NCBI GenBank assembly: GCA_021014325.1
Contig: CM037457.1
Location: 7,360,721-7,424,720 of the forward strand
Direction: 5' to 3'
Length of the DNA stretch: 64,000 nucleotides
Origin: Plazaster borealis
Taxonomy: Eukaryota; Echinodermata; Asteroidea; Forcipulatida; Labidiasteridae
Shown piece by piece: positions 54,901-61,929 of the stretch. The position numbers were made by a program, and so were the translations under genes. The notes under the pieces were generated by a model, which did not search any database, had not been told where the DNA came from, and saw only the letters and a program-made list of their open reading frames with translations. The first letter of the stretch is position 1. Every line of letters starts with the position of its first letter.

Positions 54901-55311
54901 GCGGGCTTCTTACCTTGCTGTGGTACAATCTTCATACAAAATGTCGAATTCTTTTCTTGTGAGAAGTTTACAACGATTGACTCCCGGTTGAATCGCACCC
55001 AAGCCCCTCAAGATTCGAACCTGCTCCACGTTGCATACCACCGGAATAATGTTAAGACGTTTCAGTTTGGTATAAACTGTGTGCAGCCCACCCACAAGAT
55101 GTCTTAAAAACAGATCAAAGGCTTGGGGCAAACAGATCATCACATCGCCTGCGATGTTGAAGCTAGCCACTTTAGCACCCCGATACTCGATAAGTTTGCA
55201 CTCATTGTTGGCCGGGTCAGAGCTGACAGGTGGAGGGGTGCTATACGCTACCTTGTCCAGCTTGTACAGGACACTGGTCGGAGGTACCTGAGTTGGTGGA
55301 GAGTTCATCAT
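928..55311 (-). CDS. dach: Dachshund homologue, complete 9-exon coding region (577 aa)
   Basis: Spliced gene; coding parts are 55311-54914, 18158-18040, 11734-11309, 10887-10804, 8861-8583, 8095-8012, 5463-5302, 4027-3890 and 971-928, totalling 1734 nt (577 codons plus TGA). Dach proteins are nuclear cofactors that bind DNA or chromatin through a Ski/Sno/Dac winged-helix-like domain (DachBox-N) and pair with Six/Eya or repressor partners through a C-terminal coiled coil (DachBox-C). Seen here: DachBox-N at about residues 37-132 with the CLPQAFDLFL motif (60-69) and the NVEQVRILRGLGAIQPGVNR stretch; RPGRPPKR basic motif (135-142); Ser/Gly/His-rich linker (173-403); SSIETLLTNIQGLLKV start of DachBox-C (404-419); charged coiled coil to about 484 including KRLKKEKKGRRR; and a LYYK-type tail comparable to the LYLKTTVMY end of vertebrate DACH1. 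The length is close to vertebrate DACH2 (about 600 aa) and shorter than DACH1, mainly at the N-terminus. All junctions keep frame. Family identity is near certain; exact splice choices are inferred from GT/AG sites and phase. Confidence 0.93.
1045..1260. mobile_element. MITE-like TIR element (about 216 bp, TA flanks)
   Basis: Imperfect terminal inverted repeats: left TATTTTGACCATATGAGGGC continuing GCTTTCAAC; right, reverse-complemented, TATTTTTGACCGCGTGAGGG continuing CGTTGTGAAC. TA on each side is compatible with a Tc1/mariner-type target duplication. There is no transposase frame inside, so it would be non-autonomous. It lies in intron 8, 74 bp upstream of the terminal exon's acceptor. Confidence 0.5.
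2052..2952. repeat. minisatellite, about 20 copies of a 44-bp unit
   Basis: The unit begins CTAGAGAGTCTAACCTGGTG, continues ATTATGGAATCACTAACTGA and ends TCAA (44 bp). The first four or five copies (2052-2340) are diverged or shortened; the central copies (about 2440-2900) are nearly identical, suggesting recent expansion or homogenisation. The unit length is not a multiple of 3 and it is not coding. There are no unique spacers, so it is not a CRISPR array. On the transcribed strand each unit holds CCAGGTTAGA, which resembles a weak splice donor. Confidence 0.95.
3890..4027 (-). CDS. dach: dach exon 8: charged C-terminal segment
   Basis: 138 bp, residues 518-563. It begins ESLSHELEKERVARNEADKK, a short second helical stretch corresponding to the region after LNDSLTPEIEAD in vertebrates, then a Ser/Pro-rich stretch (SPVSFSPPPQATAPFQ). 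Acceptor tttgttgacag, donor GCAT/gtgagt (near consensus), phase 1 at both ends. If the donor were not used, translation would continue 31 codons and stop, giving an alternative tail ending WLYTDYIYH; there is no evidence that this is made. Confidence 0.88.
4028..5301 (-). other. dach: dach intron 7
   Basis: 1,274 bp, phase 1. Contains the 141-bp TIR element at 4627-4767. The rest is AT-rich with no further structure noticed. The frame at 4901-5176 is probably spurious. Confidence 0.85.
4624..4770. mobile_element. Harbinger-like MITE, 141 bp with TTA target duplication
   Basis: Terminal inverted repeats GGCCGTGTCCGAATTGG and (right end reversed) GGCCGTATCCGAGTTGA bound the element at 4627-4767. 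TTA is duplicated exactly on both sides (4624-4626 and 4768-4770), as expected for PIF/Harbinger. The inside has GTAGCCGTA / TACGGCTAC-type repeats in inverted orientation, so most of it can fold back. No coding capacity. I recall similar GGCCGTGTCCGAA elements as common in echinoderms, from memory and unverified. Confidence 0.75.
5302..5463 (-). CDS. dach: dach exon 7: basic coiled-coil segment
   Basis: 162 bp, residues 464-517. It opens AIILKRLKKEKKGRRRLQEQ, equivalent to AIVQKRLKKEKKAKRKLQEA of vertebrate DACH1, and ends STESLRALN, equivalent to STDSLRVLN. The cluster KRLKKEKKGRRR is a likely nuclear localisation signal. The middle (MSHGKRHNSLPGETEAAVIA) is diverged. Acceptor aacttatag, donor AATG/gtgagt (strong), phase 1 at both ends. 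A 37-bp-arm inverted repeat lies 110-213 nt upstream of its acceptor. Confidence 0.93.
5464..8011 (-). other. dach: dach intron 6
   Basis: 2,548 bp, phase 1. Contains the long inverted repeat near its 3' end (5573-5676). Otherwise AT-rich unique-looking sequence; short stretches such as GCGCCCTCTA (6137) and ACGCCCTCTAGTG (near 7230) may be worn repeat ends. Confidence 0.85.
5573..5676. repeat. long inverted repeat / hairpin, 37-bp arms
   Basis: Left arm 5573-5609 starts GATTAAATATTGTAATTAAA and ends GACTGGCCTTA; right arm 5640-5676 is its reverse complement with only two differences; the loop is 30 bp. On the Dach transcript both differences become A opposite C. It sits 110-213 nt upstream of the exon 7 acceptor. 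It could be a MITE or a structural element; no target duplication was clear. Confidence 0.85.
8012..8095 (-). CDS. dach: dach exon 6: coiled-coil exon
   Basis: 84 bp, residues 436-463, starting AELRLELLREREL and continuing REALEKQLIAEQKRL. It corresponds to the LRERELRETLEKQLAMEQKN segment of vertebrate DACH1, the core of DachBox-C involved in partner binding. Acceptor gttgtcttgacag, donor TTAG/gtaaga, phase 1 at both ends. It encodes exactly 28 residues, four heptads. Confidence 0.92.
8096..8582 (-). other. dach: dach intron 5
   Basis: 487 bp, phase 1, between the two DachBox-C exons. AT-rich; no repeat or other element seen. Confidence 0.85.
8583..8861 (-). CDS. dach: dach exon 5: linker plus start of DachBox-C
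   Basis: 279 bp, residues 343-435. The first 60 residues are a Ser/His/Arg-rich linker with an AAAARE patch. From residue 404 it carries SSIETLLTNIQGLLKVAADN followed by ARQQEKHIHLER, nearly identical to vertebrate DACH1 (SSIETLLTNIQGLLKVAIDN), the opening helix of DachBox-C. Acceptor attttgacag; donor AGAG/gtgatt is less canonical. Phase 1 at both ends. The position just before the coiled-coil exons fits the family. Confidence 0.92.
8862..10803 (-). other. dach: dach intron 4
   Basis: 1,942 bp, phase 1. Holds a GT-rich plus G11 tract (9196-9227) and a less AT-rich, non-repetitive block (about 9360-9800) that is a candidate conserved regulatory element. The frames at 9819-10076 are probably chance. 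Confidence 0.82.
9196..9227. repeat. GT-rich tract with poly-G11
   Basis: Short interrupted (GT)n followed by GGCGA and eleven G (9217-9227). Confidence 0.9.
10804..10887 (-). CDS. dach: dach exon 4: short linker exon
   Basis: 84 bp, residues 315-342 (begins ANARDDIPTSSPSVHSHANN). Acceptor tttttgtgtacag, donor ATCA/gtaaga, phase 1 at both ends. The ARDDIP start resembles the TARDSIDK segment that precedes DachBox-C in vertebrate DACH1, which is the main homology support; otherwise it is Ser/His/Asn-rich. It can be skipped without a frame change, so it may be an optional cassette. Frame and splice sites are good but the exon is short. Confidence 0.78.
10888..11308 (-). other. dach: dach intron 3
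   Basis: 421 bp, phase 1, AT-rich; nothing notable seen. Its donor (gtatgc) is the weakest in the gene. Confidence 0.8.
11309..11734 (-). CDS. dach: dach exon 3: low-complexity linker with poly-Gly
   Basis: 426 bp, residues 173-314, phase 1 at both ends. Acceptor tttgacag at 11735; donor TTAG/gtatgc is weaker than the others, so the 3' end is slightly uncertain. The protein is Ser/Gly/Asn/His-rich: GVGLANLKAHLPFNGYESLM, an alanine/histidine patch (ASSSFAAHHISS), an acidic stretch, and seven consecutive glycines coded by a GGA/GGT run. It occupies the place of the long disordered region between the two Dach boxes, poorly conserved in the family. The 142-residue open frame, flanking phases and composition support it as real coding sequence. 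Confidence 0.88.
11422..11441. repeat. dach: coding (CCT)n / (AGG)n microsatellite
   Basis: Trinucleotide run inside exon 3 that encodes most of a seven-residue glycine tract in the Dach linker. Likely to vary in length between individuals without breaking frame. Confidence 0.9.
11735..18039 (-). other. dach: dach intron 2
   Basis: 6,305 bp, phase 1. Contains the TIR element at 13703-13939 and a non-repetitive block near 16760-16930 that includes the near-palindrome GGATATTTATTAATATCC. No missed exon with protein similarity to Dach was recognised; frames at 13086-13319, 14230-14638 and 15295-15477 look random. Confidence 0.82.
13703..13939. mobile_element. MITE-like TIR element, about 233 bp (TA flanks)
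   Basis: Left TTATCTTCAAGCAAATTTGA (13702-13721) and right end reversed TTATCTTCAAGCAAACTTGA (13940-13921) match in 19 of 20 positions. If the TIR starts at TCTTCAAGC, TA is present on both sides, consistent with a Tc1/mariner-type duplication. The inside is non-coding and more GC- and CpG-rich than its surroundings (AATGGCGCGGAG, AGAGCGCAAC). Confidence 0.65.
18040..18158 (-). CDS. dach: dach exon 2: basic RPGRPPKR segment
   Basis: 119 bp, residues 133-172. It opens with SSRPGRPPKRSLPLSLSQTV, matching the SSRPGRPPKR that directly follows DachBox-N in vertebrate DACH1; the GRPPKR core is AT-hook-like and could serve as a nuclear localisation signal (inference). The rest includes DPLKKPKIENG. 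The acceptor is ttttcacag and the donor AATG/gtaaga; reading past the donor meets TAG within three codons, which supports the end. It is entered in phase 2 and left in phase 1. The acceptor is a tandem CAGTAG, so a form one Ser shorter is possible. Confidence 0.92.
18156..18161 (-). promoter_or_regulatory. dach: tandem NAGNAG splice acceptor (CAGTAG) of dach exon 2
   Basis: The intron 1 acceptor reads ttttcaCAGTAG on the gene's strand. Use of the first AG gives Ser-Ser-Arg-Pro at the junction; use of the second removes one Ser. Both stay in frame. CAG is normally the stronger of the two, and the SS form matches vertebrate DACH1, so the first was chosen for the model. Confidence 0.7.
18345..18551. 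mobile_element. MITE-like TIR element, 201 bp, beside exon 2
   Basis: TIRs GGCCCAATTTCATAGAGC (18348-18365) and, at the right end reversed, GGCCCGATTTCATTGAGC. Flanks TTA (18345-18347) and CTA (18549-18551) could be a 3-bp TWA-type duplication with one change. Internal AGTAGCTTAGCACAAAA-like repeats match GCTTAGCAG in inverse orientation. It lies about 190 bp upstream of exon 2, within intron 1. Elements with this end sequence seem common in sea stars from memory (unverified). Confidence 0.65.
21890..22280. other. non-repetitive block, possible conserved non-coding element
   Basis: Mixed-composition sequence inside intron 1 with stop-poor frames on both strands (99 and 92 codons) but no domain or splice support. 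Contains the homeodomain-type run TCATTATTAATTC. Its nature cannot be settled from one sequence. Confidence 0.25.
23990..23999. repeat. poly-C10 tract
   Basis: Homopolymer in intron 1. Confidence 0.9.
24354..24423. repeat. nested inverted repeat (hairpin)
   Basis: Arms 24354-24381 (TTGGTGAAATC...CCATTTCA) and 24397-24423 (TGAAATGG...GATTTCACCAA) pair over about 27 bp with a few mismatches. The 15-bp loop itself contains GGCGAAGCC, a small stem with a GAA loop. It may be the core of a foldback element; no clear target duplication was seen. Confidence 0.8.
29936..29948. repeat. (AC)n microsatellite
   Basis: Short dinucleotide run in intron 1. Confidence 0.85.
30344..30356. repeat. (AC)n microsatellite
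   Basis: Short dinucleotide run in intron 1. Confidence 0.85.
31285..31690 (+). mobile_element. possible Penelope-like element relic
   Basis: A block richer in CpG than its surroundings with GACGATCAG, a 6-nt loop, then CTGATC GAAAC GTC (31508-31536): a hairpin followed at once by GAAACGTC, a signature I associate with the non-coding ends of Penelope-like retroelements. No reverse transcriptase or GIY-YIG frame is present. Boundaries and class are uncertain. Confidence 0.3.
31777..31943. mobile_element. weak TIR element (about 167 bp)
   Basis: AAGGTATTAATGAATGGGAA at the left and, reversed, AAGGCATTCAATAAGGGAAT at the right form imperfect inverted ends. The inside contains GGGTCCTTATCCCACAGCC followed by AGGACCCTG. 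No clear target duplication; probably an old MITE. Confidence 0.4.
33632..33740. repeat. poly-G12 and poly-C11 pair
   Basis: G run at 33632-33643 and C run at 33730-33740, 86 bp apart, so the transcript could pair them. Flanked by otherwise ordinary intron sequence. Confidence 0.85.
38019..38030. repeat. (AT)n microsatellite
   Basis: Short TA dinucleotide run in intron 1. Confidence 0.8.
42941..43248 (-). mobile_element. tRNA-derived SINE, minus strand
   Basis: On the minus strand it starts GGGTGGCATGGTGGCTAGTA, with a box A-like TGGCTAGTAGTGC (43237-43225) and box B-like GGCTCGATTCC (43192-43182), about 30 bp apart as in tRNA promoters. It then runs into a body with TTCTCTGGGCCTTCCGGTTT, a motif found in several invertebrate SINE families. 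No full tRNA cloverleaf and no clear target duplication. The open frames here (42939-43178) are repeat translations, not a gene. Confidence 0.6.
44501..45158. mobile_element. non-autonomous DNA element with subterminal repeats, about 660 bp
   Basis: Inverted ends: left GTCGCGCGTACCACGAACCG followed by ACCTAACT, right (reversed) GTCGCTCGTACCACAAACCG followed by ACCTAACT. Inside are direct copies of TAGGTCACTTTGTGAAAA at about 44736, 44820 and 44948, and TAGGTCGGTTCGTGGTACGA at 44854, which is also the TIR core. The two motifs share TAGGTCnnTTnGTG. CpG-dense compared with the intron. No transposase frame. The class is not assigned. Confidence 0.75.
45482..45495. repeat. (CA)n microsatellite
   Basis: Short dinucleotide run in intron 1. 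Confidence 0.85.
48180..48480. promoter_or_regulatory. candidate intronic enhancer (motif cluster)
   Basis: Non-repetitive block in intron 1 with, in about 160 bp, a POU/octamer-like ATGCAAA (48278), palindromic NFI-like TTGGCCAA (48321), homeodomain-type TGATTA (48355), and Sox-type AACAATTG (48385) and CAATTGT (48429). Motif clustering by eye is weak evidence. Confidence 0.25.
51061..51089. repeat. (TTTTTTG)4 tandem repeat
   Basis: Four copies of a 7-bp T6G unit (the last one base longer) in intron 1. Confidence 0.9.
54914..55311 (-). CDS. dach: dach exon 1: start codon and complete DachBox-N
   Basis: Encodes residues 1-132. An in-frame TAA lies two codons before the first ATG (TAA ACA ATG ATG), so translation on this exon cannot begin further upstream; a second ATG follows at once. 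About 36 Pro/Ser/Thr-rich residues precede the Ski/Sno/Dac domain, which fills the rest: ECKLIEYRGAKVASF, MICLPQAFDLFLRHLVGGLH, the TVYTKLKRL segment, and IQPGVNRCKLLTRKEF. It ends GCA AG followed by gtaaga, a good donor; the intron is phase 2. The two leftover bases join exon 2 to make Ser, giving the family-typical DCT-x-A-S-S-R-P-G-R-P-P-K-R run. A CTCAG at 55292-55288 could in principle act as an acceptor for an upstream coding exon, but nothing supports one. Confidence 0.93.
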
Positions 55312-56822
55312 TGTTTATGAAATAAGGACGAATGAAAGCTCAGATATTACAAACTTAACTCTGCTTAAGAAACAGTCAAGCAAACAACAGCGAATACATC
55401 TGCAATGGTCTTTTGTTTCGACTCGCTCCTTCCAGTACAGTGTTCGTTGATTGATAATGTCCTGTGCACGTTTTACAATATTTTCATTTACGACCAATCC
55501 CTCCGTGTGCGCACCCAGCGGTAGTTAACAGAAGTGTGACAGTCGTACAGCCTGCATGCTATGTGCACATTTCTTATACCAATATGCACTCAATCAATGA
55601 ACACATTGGACGTACTTTCACGCACGTGGGGTCACAGGGTCACTCCACTTTAGAATAGGGATGAGGTAACAAGTATTTCTTTGTCGGTTATTATTTAAGT
55701 CTCCATTGGTTGTCGTTTAAGACATGAATAAGTATTGCTTTGCATTCCTGTGTGGTATAACCAAACAGCTGCAAAATAAATGTTTAGTTGCTTTGTGAAA
55801 GGCATTGTATATTATTTCTAATTCATCTAAACCCATTCAAGAGAGGTTGTGCACAGTAACACGAAGAAACCTGCCGGCCTTATCAGAGTGTTGAATGTTT
55901 TGTTGTTCAATATTTGGGAATCTGATTAGCCAGTGTCCGTATAAATGCAAATGTTTGGCACTATGCATTTCCGGGTGCGAGGTCTTTAGAAAGCTTAATT
56001 CTGTCACTAAATTTTTGTTTTGAGTTTTCAATGTTCATAATGTACACAAAAATGTTTTAGATTTGTTTATTCATGTTTTGACATGCAGGCCTACAGACTT
56101 GTAAGGTGATGCCAACTTACTTCATCTCAAGTCAAAGGCTCAGCAAAACAAATTATTGCTACATATCGTAAAACCCGTGTGCTTTCAGACCTTGAAGAAG
56201 GGAACGTTCTGTTGTTTGTTTTGTGTTTTAGTTTTTTTGTTTTGGGGGGCAATTAGATTGCATTCTCTATTTTTTATTATATAAAACGCTGCGAAAAACC
56301 TGCTTGTTCAAAAAATGTCATCAAATTTAGTCGTAACGTTTAGAGAAAAAAAACGAAAAACGATTGATGTTGTCGGGAATTTTGCACGTTCATATGGCTT
56401 ATTTTGGTTATGGCAATCGGAATACCCGACGATGATTTGTTGGGACTTCTAGTGCTATTTCCTTGACTTCGGGCAGTAGTTCAGACGATAAATCCCTTGA
56501 TATTTGTACTAGATTGAAACTATCTCGGCGATTACCAATTTACTTTGTCTTTTAGGTATATTAATGGTGATGTTTGAGTTAAATTCCTAAAGCCTGGATG
56601 ACATCAATTTTTGCTTACAAAGTGTTATCGTTCGAATTAGTCGACAATTTGAAATAACTTAAAATGTGTAGAAATTGCCAGTGTCCCTACAGTAGCATGC
56701 GCTCATTGTGGGAGTATGATGTTCTGAACAACAGCCACTTGTTTGAAAGTAATCTAGCTTTTCTTTGTCAAAACGATTTCCTGATTTTTAAGTCCCTACT
56801 ATGATTGCTCATCTCACTGCCG

Positions 56823-56884
56823 CCCCCCCCCCACGCCCACAATCGCCACCACCACCACCACCACCACCACCACCACCACCACCC
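56823..56884. repeat. poly-C10 plus (CCA)n microsatellite
   Basis: C10 (56823-56832) followed by about 13 CCA units (56846-56884), in the 5' flank of dach. Confidence 0.95.
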
Positions 56885-59800
56885 CAGCATTATTTATATA
56901 CACACGCACATCAAAAGAAAGAAATAGCATGTTTTAAGCTTCCCGGATTTGTGTGGGGAATATATTCTTCTTTCTTTCTGGTGGGATGCAGCCTCTCAAC
57001 CCCTCCAAAGAAAATATATAGATGTACCTTTCCTGCCATTCATGGTACAGAATTATGTTCCAGAACTAGGAGACACTTTTCAATATTCACCTACACGAGT
57101 GAGGCGGGTCCAATTTCCCACCACTATGATTCTATATTTTTTTTTCTTTAAAATGACTGATGTAGTTGGGTTTTTTTAATACTTACGAAATTATTGCATG
57201 CGATGGCCAAAGCAAAGGATTGACAAAGGAACTACCGGGGATTAGAAACGAAACATTCAGTGCTAACATGCATGGTGTTTGTAATCAGAAAAATTGAATT
57301 GTTAATGGTTCTGTCCAAATATTGAGAACATGTTAATTGGCATAGGGCCTTAACACTCGGGGATATTTTTCCTGCCACTCCATCAACTGTTTTGTATAAC
57401 TCATGCAAATAATGGGTAGTGGGTGCTATACTATAATATGCGTTGTATCGATACCCTGGTGATTACCCTGGTGTAATGACTGTTACATTTGTACCTCCAT
57501 GGTTCTAGCGTATCAACTGACAATGAGCTACTATAACCATTCCTTCCTCCATGCTATAACCATGCCTAAAATCATGTTGTATTTGTCATGTTTTATAATC
57601 AAATTATTTCAGTTGCCCGGCAACATAAATAAATACTGTAGGCCTATAAAATAGTAACTTTTGCTAACGAAGGTTTTGAGATATTTTCATCGAATTTTCA
57701 TGACTAGTAGGCCTAGTAAATTCTTAGGCCTATATTGACGTAGATTTCCCCAAAATGACAAAGTACAGTGTTTGCAGAAACACAACATCTAGGCCTATAT
57801 CAGTTTCATCTGAGAAATGCTCGACTATATAGGCCTAGATCACAGTCCAGTCTCCGTAGTGATTTCTTTGGTCATAAACATCTATCTAAACTCCGATTAA
57901 ATCCATTACGTTTATACAAGCTAGTAGGTCTATGCTTATAATAATATACACAAATATGACAATATCATGGGCACAATTTTGATAAAATGTTTAAAAGTGT
58001 TGTTTCAGACTTGATATCTACAGCATCTAAAGCTTCTTTCCCTTCATGTAATTACTGAATATTAGAAACACAAATAGTGAGCTGACCCTGTATCGCTCTT
58101 GTAGTTATTTTTTCTTCTATTTTTTTCTTTCTTCTTTTACAATTTTTTTAATTCCGGTATTTGGAGTTTCAATTCAAGGTTTCAATGTTCAATGATTATC
58201 ATTTATTCGGACAAGGATCAATACAACATATAATACATAACAATTATAACAAGACAAGTTAAAGGAAACAACAATAAACATGCCCCCAAAAAATACTTAG
58301 GTCAAAATGAAGCTGGAAGGAATAGGGTGATGGATGGGAAGAAAAAAGGGAGAAGGGAGTTGGGCTGAGGTTGAGCAAACAATCAATAAGACAGATATTT
58401 AAAAGATAAAAAAGAACATAAGTGATTTTATGCCGACCAGGATAGACACAAGTAAGGGTTTGGTCAAATTATCGGATACTTGATGCAGTCTTATCGCTAG
58501 AAGATCCCAAAATCTGCAGAAGCCTGCACACACGCTTGCTTGACAGTCAACATTCTGGGTTTCGAACGGTAGACCGACCGTAAACACTTTCCACCCCACT
58601 AATGCGCCGATTCTCTTGTATCCCCACCTACCCCGTGAATCTAGTCATAATAGGGGTAATAATGCAGGTAACGGACTAGCTTCTGTATAGCCTATACCAA
58701 TGTGTGCATGGGCTTTATGTCTAGTATTGGCATCCTCAGTGCGTGGTGTCAATTTACAGGTGAGTACAGATGCGATGATGCAGCCACACTATACTATACA
58801 CTACACAAACTGCAGTCAACGTGAAATATCAGTGATTGTGCACTGGAGTGAATGGTCTTCACAATGAGAAATAATCGGGCGAATAAAAAACACTTGAAGG
58901 TCGGTTGCTTGCGTTGTCTTCCATTGATAGTGTTTTACAAAGACAAATTTCTGGCTAGTGTAACAGGTCAAGCGATATATGAAAATAGTTATACCTTTAT
59001 CATCAGTCACGTTAGCCGTTGCTGACGTGGCAATAATTATTTGTAATAAAGTTAAGAAAGTTACAGACGACAATATAATGTATAAACTAATTGTGCACGG
59101 CGCTAATCATCAGCATTTATTGATTCATGACGTGGCCAGCGCTGTCTTTTCTGACTAAAGCAATTCAATTCAACTGTCTTTCTAAGATTACGGTAGTCAT
59201 TATGTATTTTGGAGTTTGTTGAAGTACATCACATCTCAGAATTTTACCTCAGGTTAGAAAATTAAAACTTATAATTTCTTTCACTTTTACAATAACACTT
59301 CTCAGAGCCAACTATCTCAACAGAGATTATCAGATTATAAACCTTACTCATGCCTATACATTTACATGTAGTTACATTTTTCCATTGGTTGTCTAAGATA
59401 GGCCCGGTTGTTGGCCAATTAGATTTTAAATAGCAATTATTATATTTATAATTCCGAGAAAGTTTTAATCTTCCATTTAAGGTTGCAAAAAAAAAACGCA
59501 AAAGATAAGTGGTAGTCAATTAAAAAATAAAAATGACTTATTGTCGGTATTCTGACATTATTTCATGTTTATCAGTAGTACCAACGTTTTGCATGTTAAG
59601 TATTTTGTGCAGTGTCCTTGGCATATGCGAAAATGTTTGTATGTTGTTCGTTTTGAAACATCATCTGTCAAAATTCGTTCAGAGAAAAACAAAATATCTA
59701 TGAAAATAAATTCTTCGGCGATTATCGGACCATGCATTTTATCCGTCTTGTTTTCCAGAAAAAAAAATGACCAAATAATTAGTTGGGCATTGATGTTATT

Positions 59801-60179
59801 TGTTGTTATATATTTTACGGGGTAAGAATGAAAAGGTTTTGCCTCCTTAAACTTCAATCTGCTCCAATATGAGATGCTGTCTGAAGGCTTAACTTTGGCC
59901 CACTGGTAACAATATATACGCTACTGCTTTTATAGAGCTTGTGAACTTATCGATATTCAATTATAAACATCAAAACTGCTATACCGATACTGAACTGGCA
60001 GTCAAGATACCACACTGGTCACATGGGAAATTTTGTGTCATTATTTCCAGATAATTTAAAGAGTTGTAAAAATTGCAGCTGAGTGTACAAGTTTTGAGAT
60101 GACCCCCTTTCTTCATATCAAAAGTGGATAAAAATCAGACAGTGCAATCTCCATAAAATATAAGATTCAAAGTTATCTT

Positions 60180-60560
60180 CCATTGAGCTGTGTACAAATC
60201 ATGCCTGCAGGAAGTCCAGGCTTGGTGGCTCTTTGTAAACATGTGATACCACAGGTTACAAACGGACTTTTAATTAATTAGAGTGTCAGGATGCAAAGTT
60301 ACAGCCGACACAATAGACCTGACTTTTGACTTGACATGTATTCTTACAAAACCGGTTAACCTTGACCCAATTAGGCCCAATTATTCCTGTACGCGTGCTT
60401 TACAAACAAATCAACACACCTCGACTTGTGAAATTGTCACACCCCTGAAATAATTAAGTTAGAATACAACACTGTCTTGTTTTCACACAAAATATCGTCG
60501 GCTTCGTTGTCAATAGTTGACCCCTATATTCATGTTGCCACACGCAATTTCATTGAACTA
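60180..60560. promoter_or_regulatory. candidate upstream enhancer (motif cluster)
   Basis: Non-repetitive block about 5 kb upstream of the ATG with forkhead-type GTAAACA (60235), paired homeodomain TAATTAATTA (60271-60280), T-box-like TCACACC (60437) and another TAATTA (60451). Suggestive only. Confidence 0.22.
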
Positions 60561-61929
60561 GTCGCTGTTTGCGGAAGAAAAATAGTATGTTGATTGCTAA
60601 CTTAAAAGTAAAACAATCTTGAATTTGCATGTGATTTGATGATATTGGGAAAATTGAAGGCTGTATAACTTCATTTTTTTACTAAAGATCGTAAGAGATA
60701 GATGGTCTTCATACAATTTTAAAGATTATGTATGCACGTGACGGAAACCTGAAACAGTTTAGAGCTGTCAAATTGGTTTCATAGTTTAAAATTTGAATAT
60801 AGGAATGTTTGCAGATGGTACCGATATTACTCCGCCTATTATACTATTGTGTTGACTGTTTACCCGCTCTATATGGGAATGTCAAATAATAAGTGGCAAA
60901 CGGAGAACGTTCGAATAAACTTCTCCATTGGTCAGAATTAATTATGGTGCAATAAAAAGGGTGTGATGACAAAAGTGTAGCCTAGGCCTATATAGGTCTA
61001 AATTGGATTCCCCTTAAAAACTCGCGGCGTGCACTTGCCCCACGATGCAGGTTACAAAGTATAGTCTTCTTTATCATGCGGACACAAACTTTCCACATTC
61101 TTCTTTATAAAGACGTGATTTAAAGTCAGTCCAGGGGAGATATTTGAGTCACCAGTCGGAACTGTTATTATAATACTTAAAATGTGTTTTAAACAATATT
61201 TGATGGCATTCAAGTTCACAGTTTTTCCAAACTTCTAGGAAGTTTATGCAAAGTTAACAGCCATGCAGTTTTAATGTATACTGTTTTGTAAATATTTTGA
61301 CACAGCACTGTACCGTATCTTTTAAAAATATACTTTCTTATACTGCTCTATTTTAGGGGCACAAAAAATTCATAGGGTGCGTTGATTGTTCGGGGGGACA
61401 TCAACACTGCAGTGATCCGGAGGACACCAACTATGAAACGGTATGCTCAGGACATGATTGTTAATACGCAACTTTTGTTGGCTTCCGAAGTGAACGGACC
61501 CACTGTGGCACAGAGATGTGCTGGATCGAATAATACTCGGCTTTGTATGGCATGGATCTTCTTGTAAAAAAAAAGCGTTTTAAATCAAGATGTTCAAAAC
61601 TTTATAGTTCTTAAGTTAAACGTAAATTTAAGTTAAACATAAATTATGATATTTTTAGAATTCACAAGCTCGGGAAGAGAAAACTTCAATTTCAACAACA
61701 AAAACTTTGTCGTGGGATTTTTTGTTTGTGATGTTACATTTAATTTCGTTTCCGTGTACACGTGATTTCGTTCATTCGTTCAAGATCATTTTCGGTCATT
61801 CTATTTAGTTTTTAGGAATTCAAAACTGAATTGTCACTGTTCTTAATTTTAATTTCTTACATCCATTTTCACTCGATACCATAAAATTAGAAACCATCCA
61901 AGCGAAAAACAGGTTTAAAGCGAGGGTAG

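Larger units (their letters stand above)
18159..54913 (-). other. dach: dach intron 1 (36.8 kb)
   Basis: 36,755 bp, phase 2, separating the DachBox-N exon from the rest of the gene. Vertebrate DACH1 also has very long introns rich in conserved enhancers. No coding exon was recognised inside; the many 60-130-codon open frames have no family signature and no flanking splice logic. Identifiable content: TIR elements (18345-18551, 31777-31943, 44501-45158), a nested hairpin (24354-24423), a possible Penelope-like relic (about 31285-31690), a minus-strand SINE (42941-43248), simple repeats, and candidate regulatory blocks. Remaining stretches are AT-rich and unassigned. Confidence 0.85.

Noticed and set aside
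55079..55320. Plus-strand reading frames over 55079-55320
   Set aside because: They are antisense shadows of the DachBox-N exon.
55680..55720. TATA-box promoter for Dach
   Set aside because: Only a CCAAT and a TTAAATA-like sequence are present; too weak to place a start site.
56801..57179. Proline-rich 116-codon plus-strand frame
   Set aside because: The frame is created by the poly-C and CCA microsatellite; the remainder has no recognisable domain or splice context.
61382..61567. 61-codon plus-strand frame as a transposase or gag remnant
   Set aside because: No motif could be recognised; kept as unassigned intergenic sequence.
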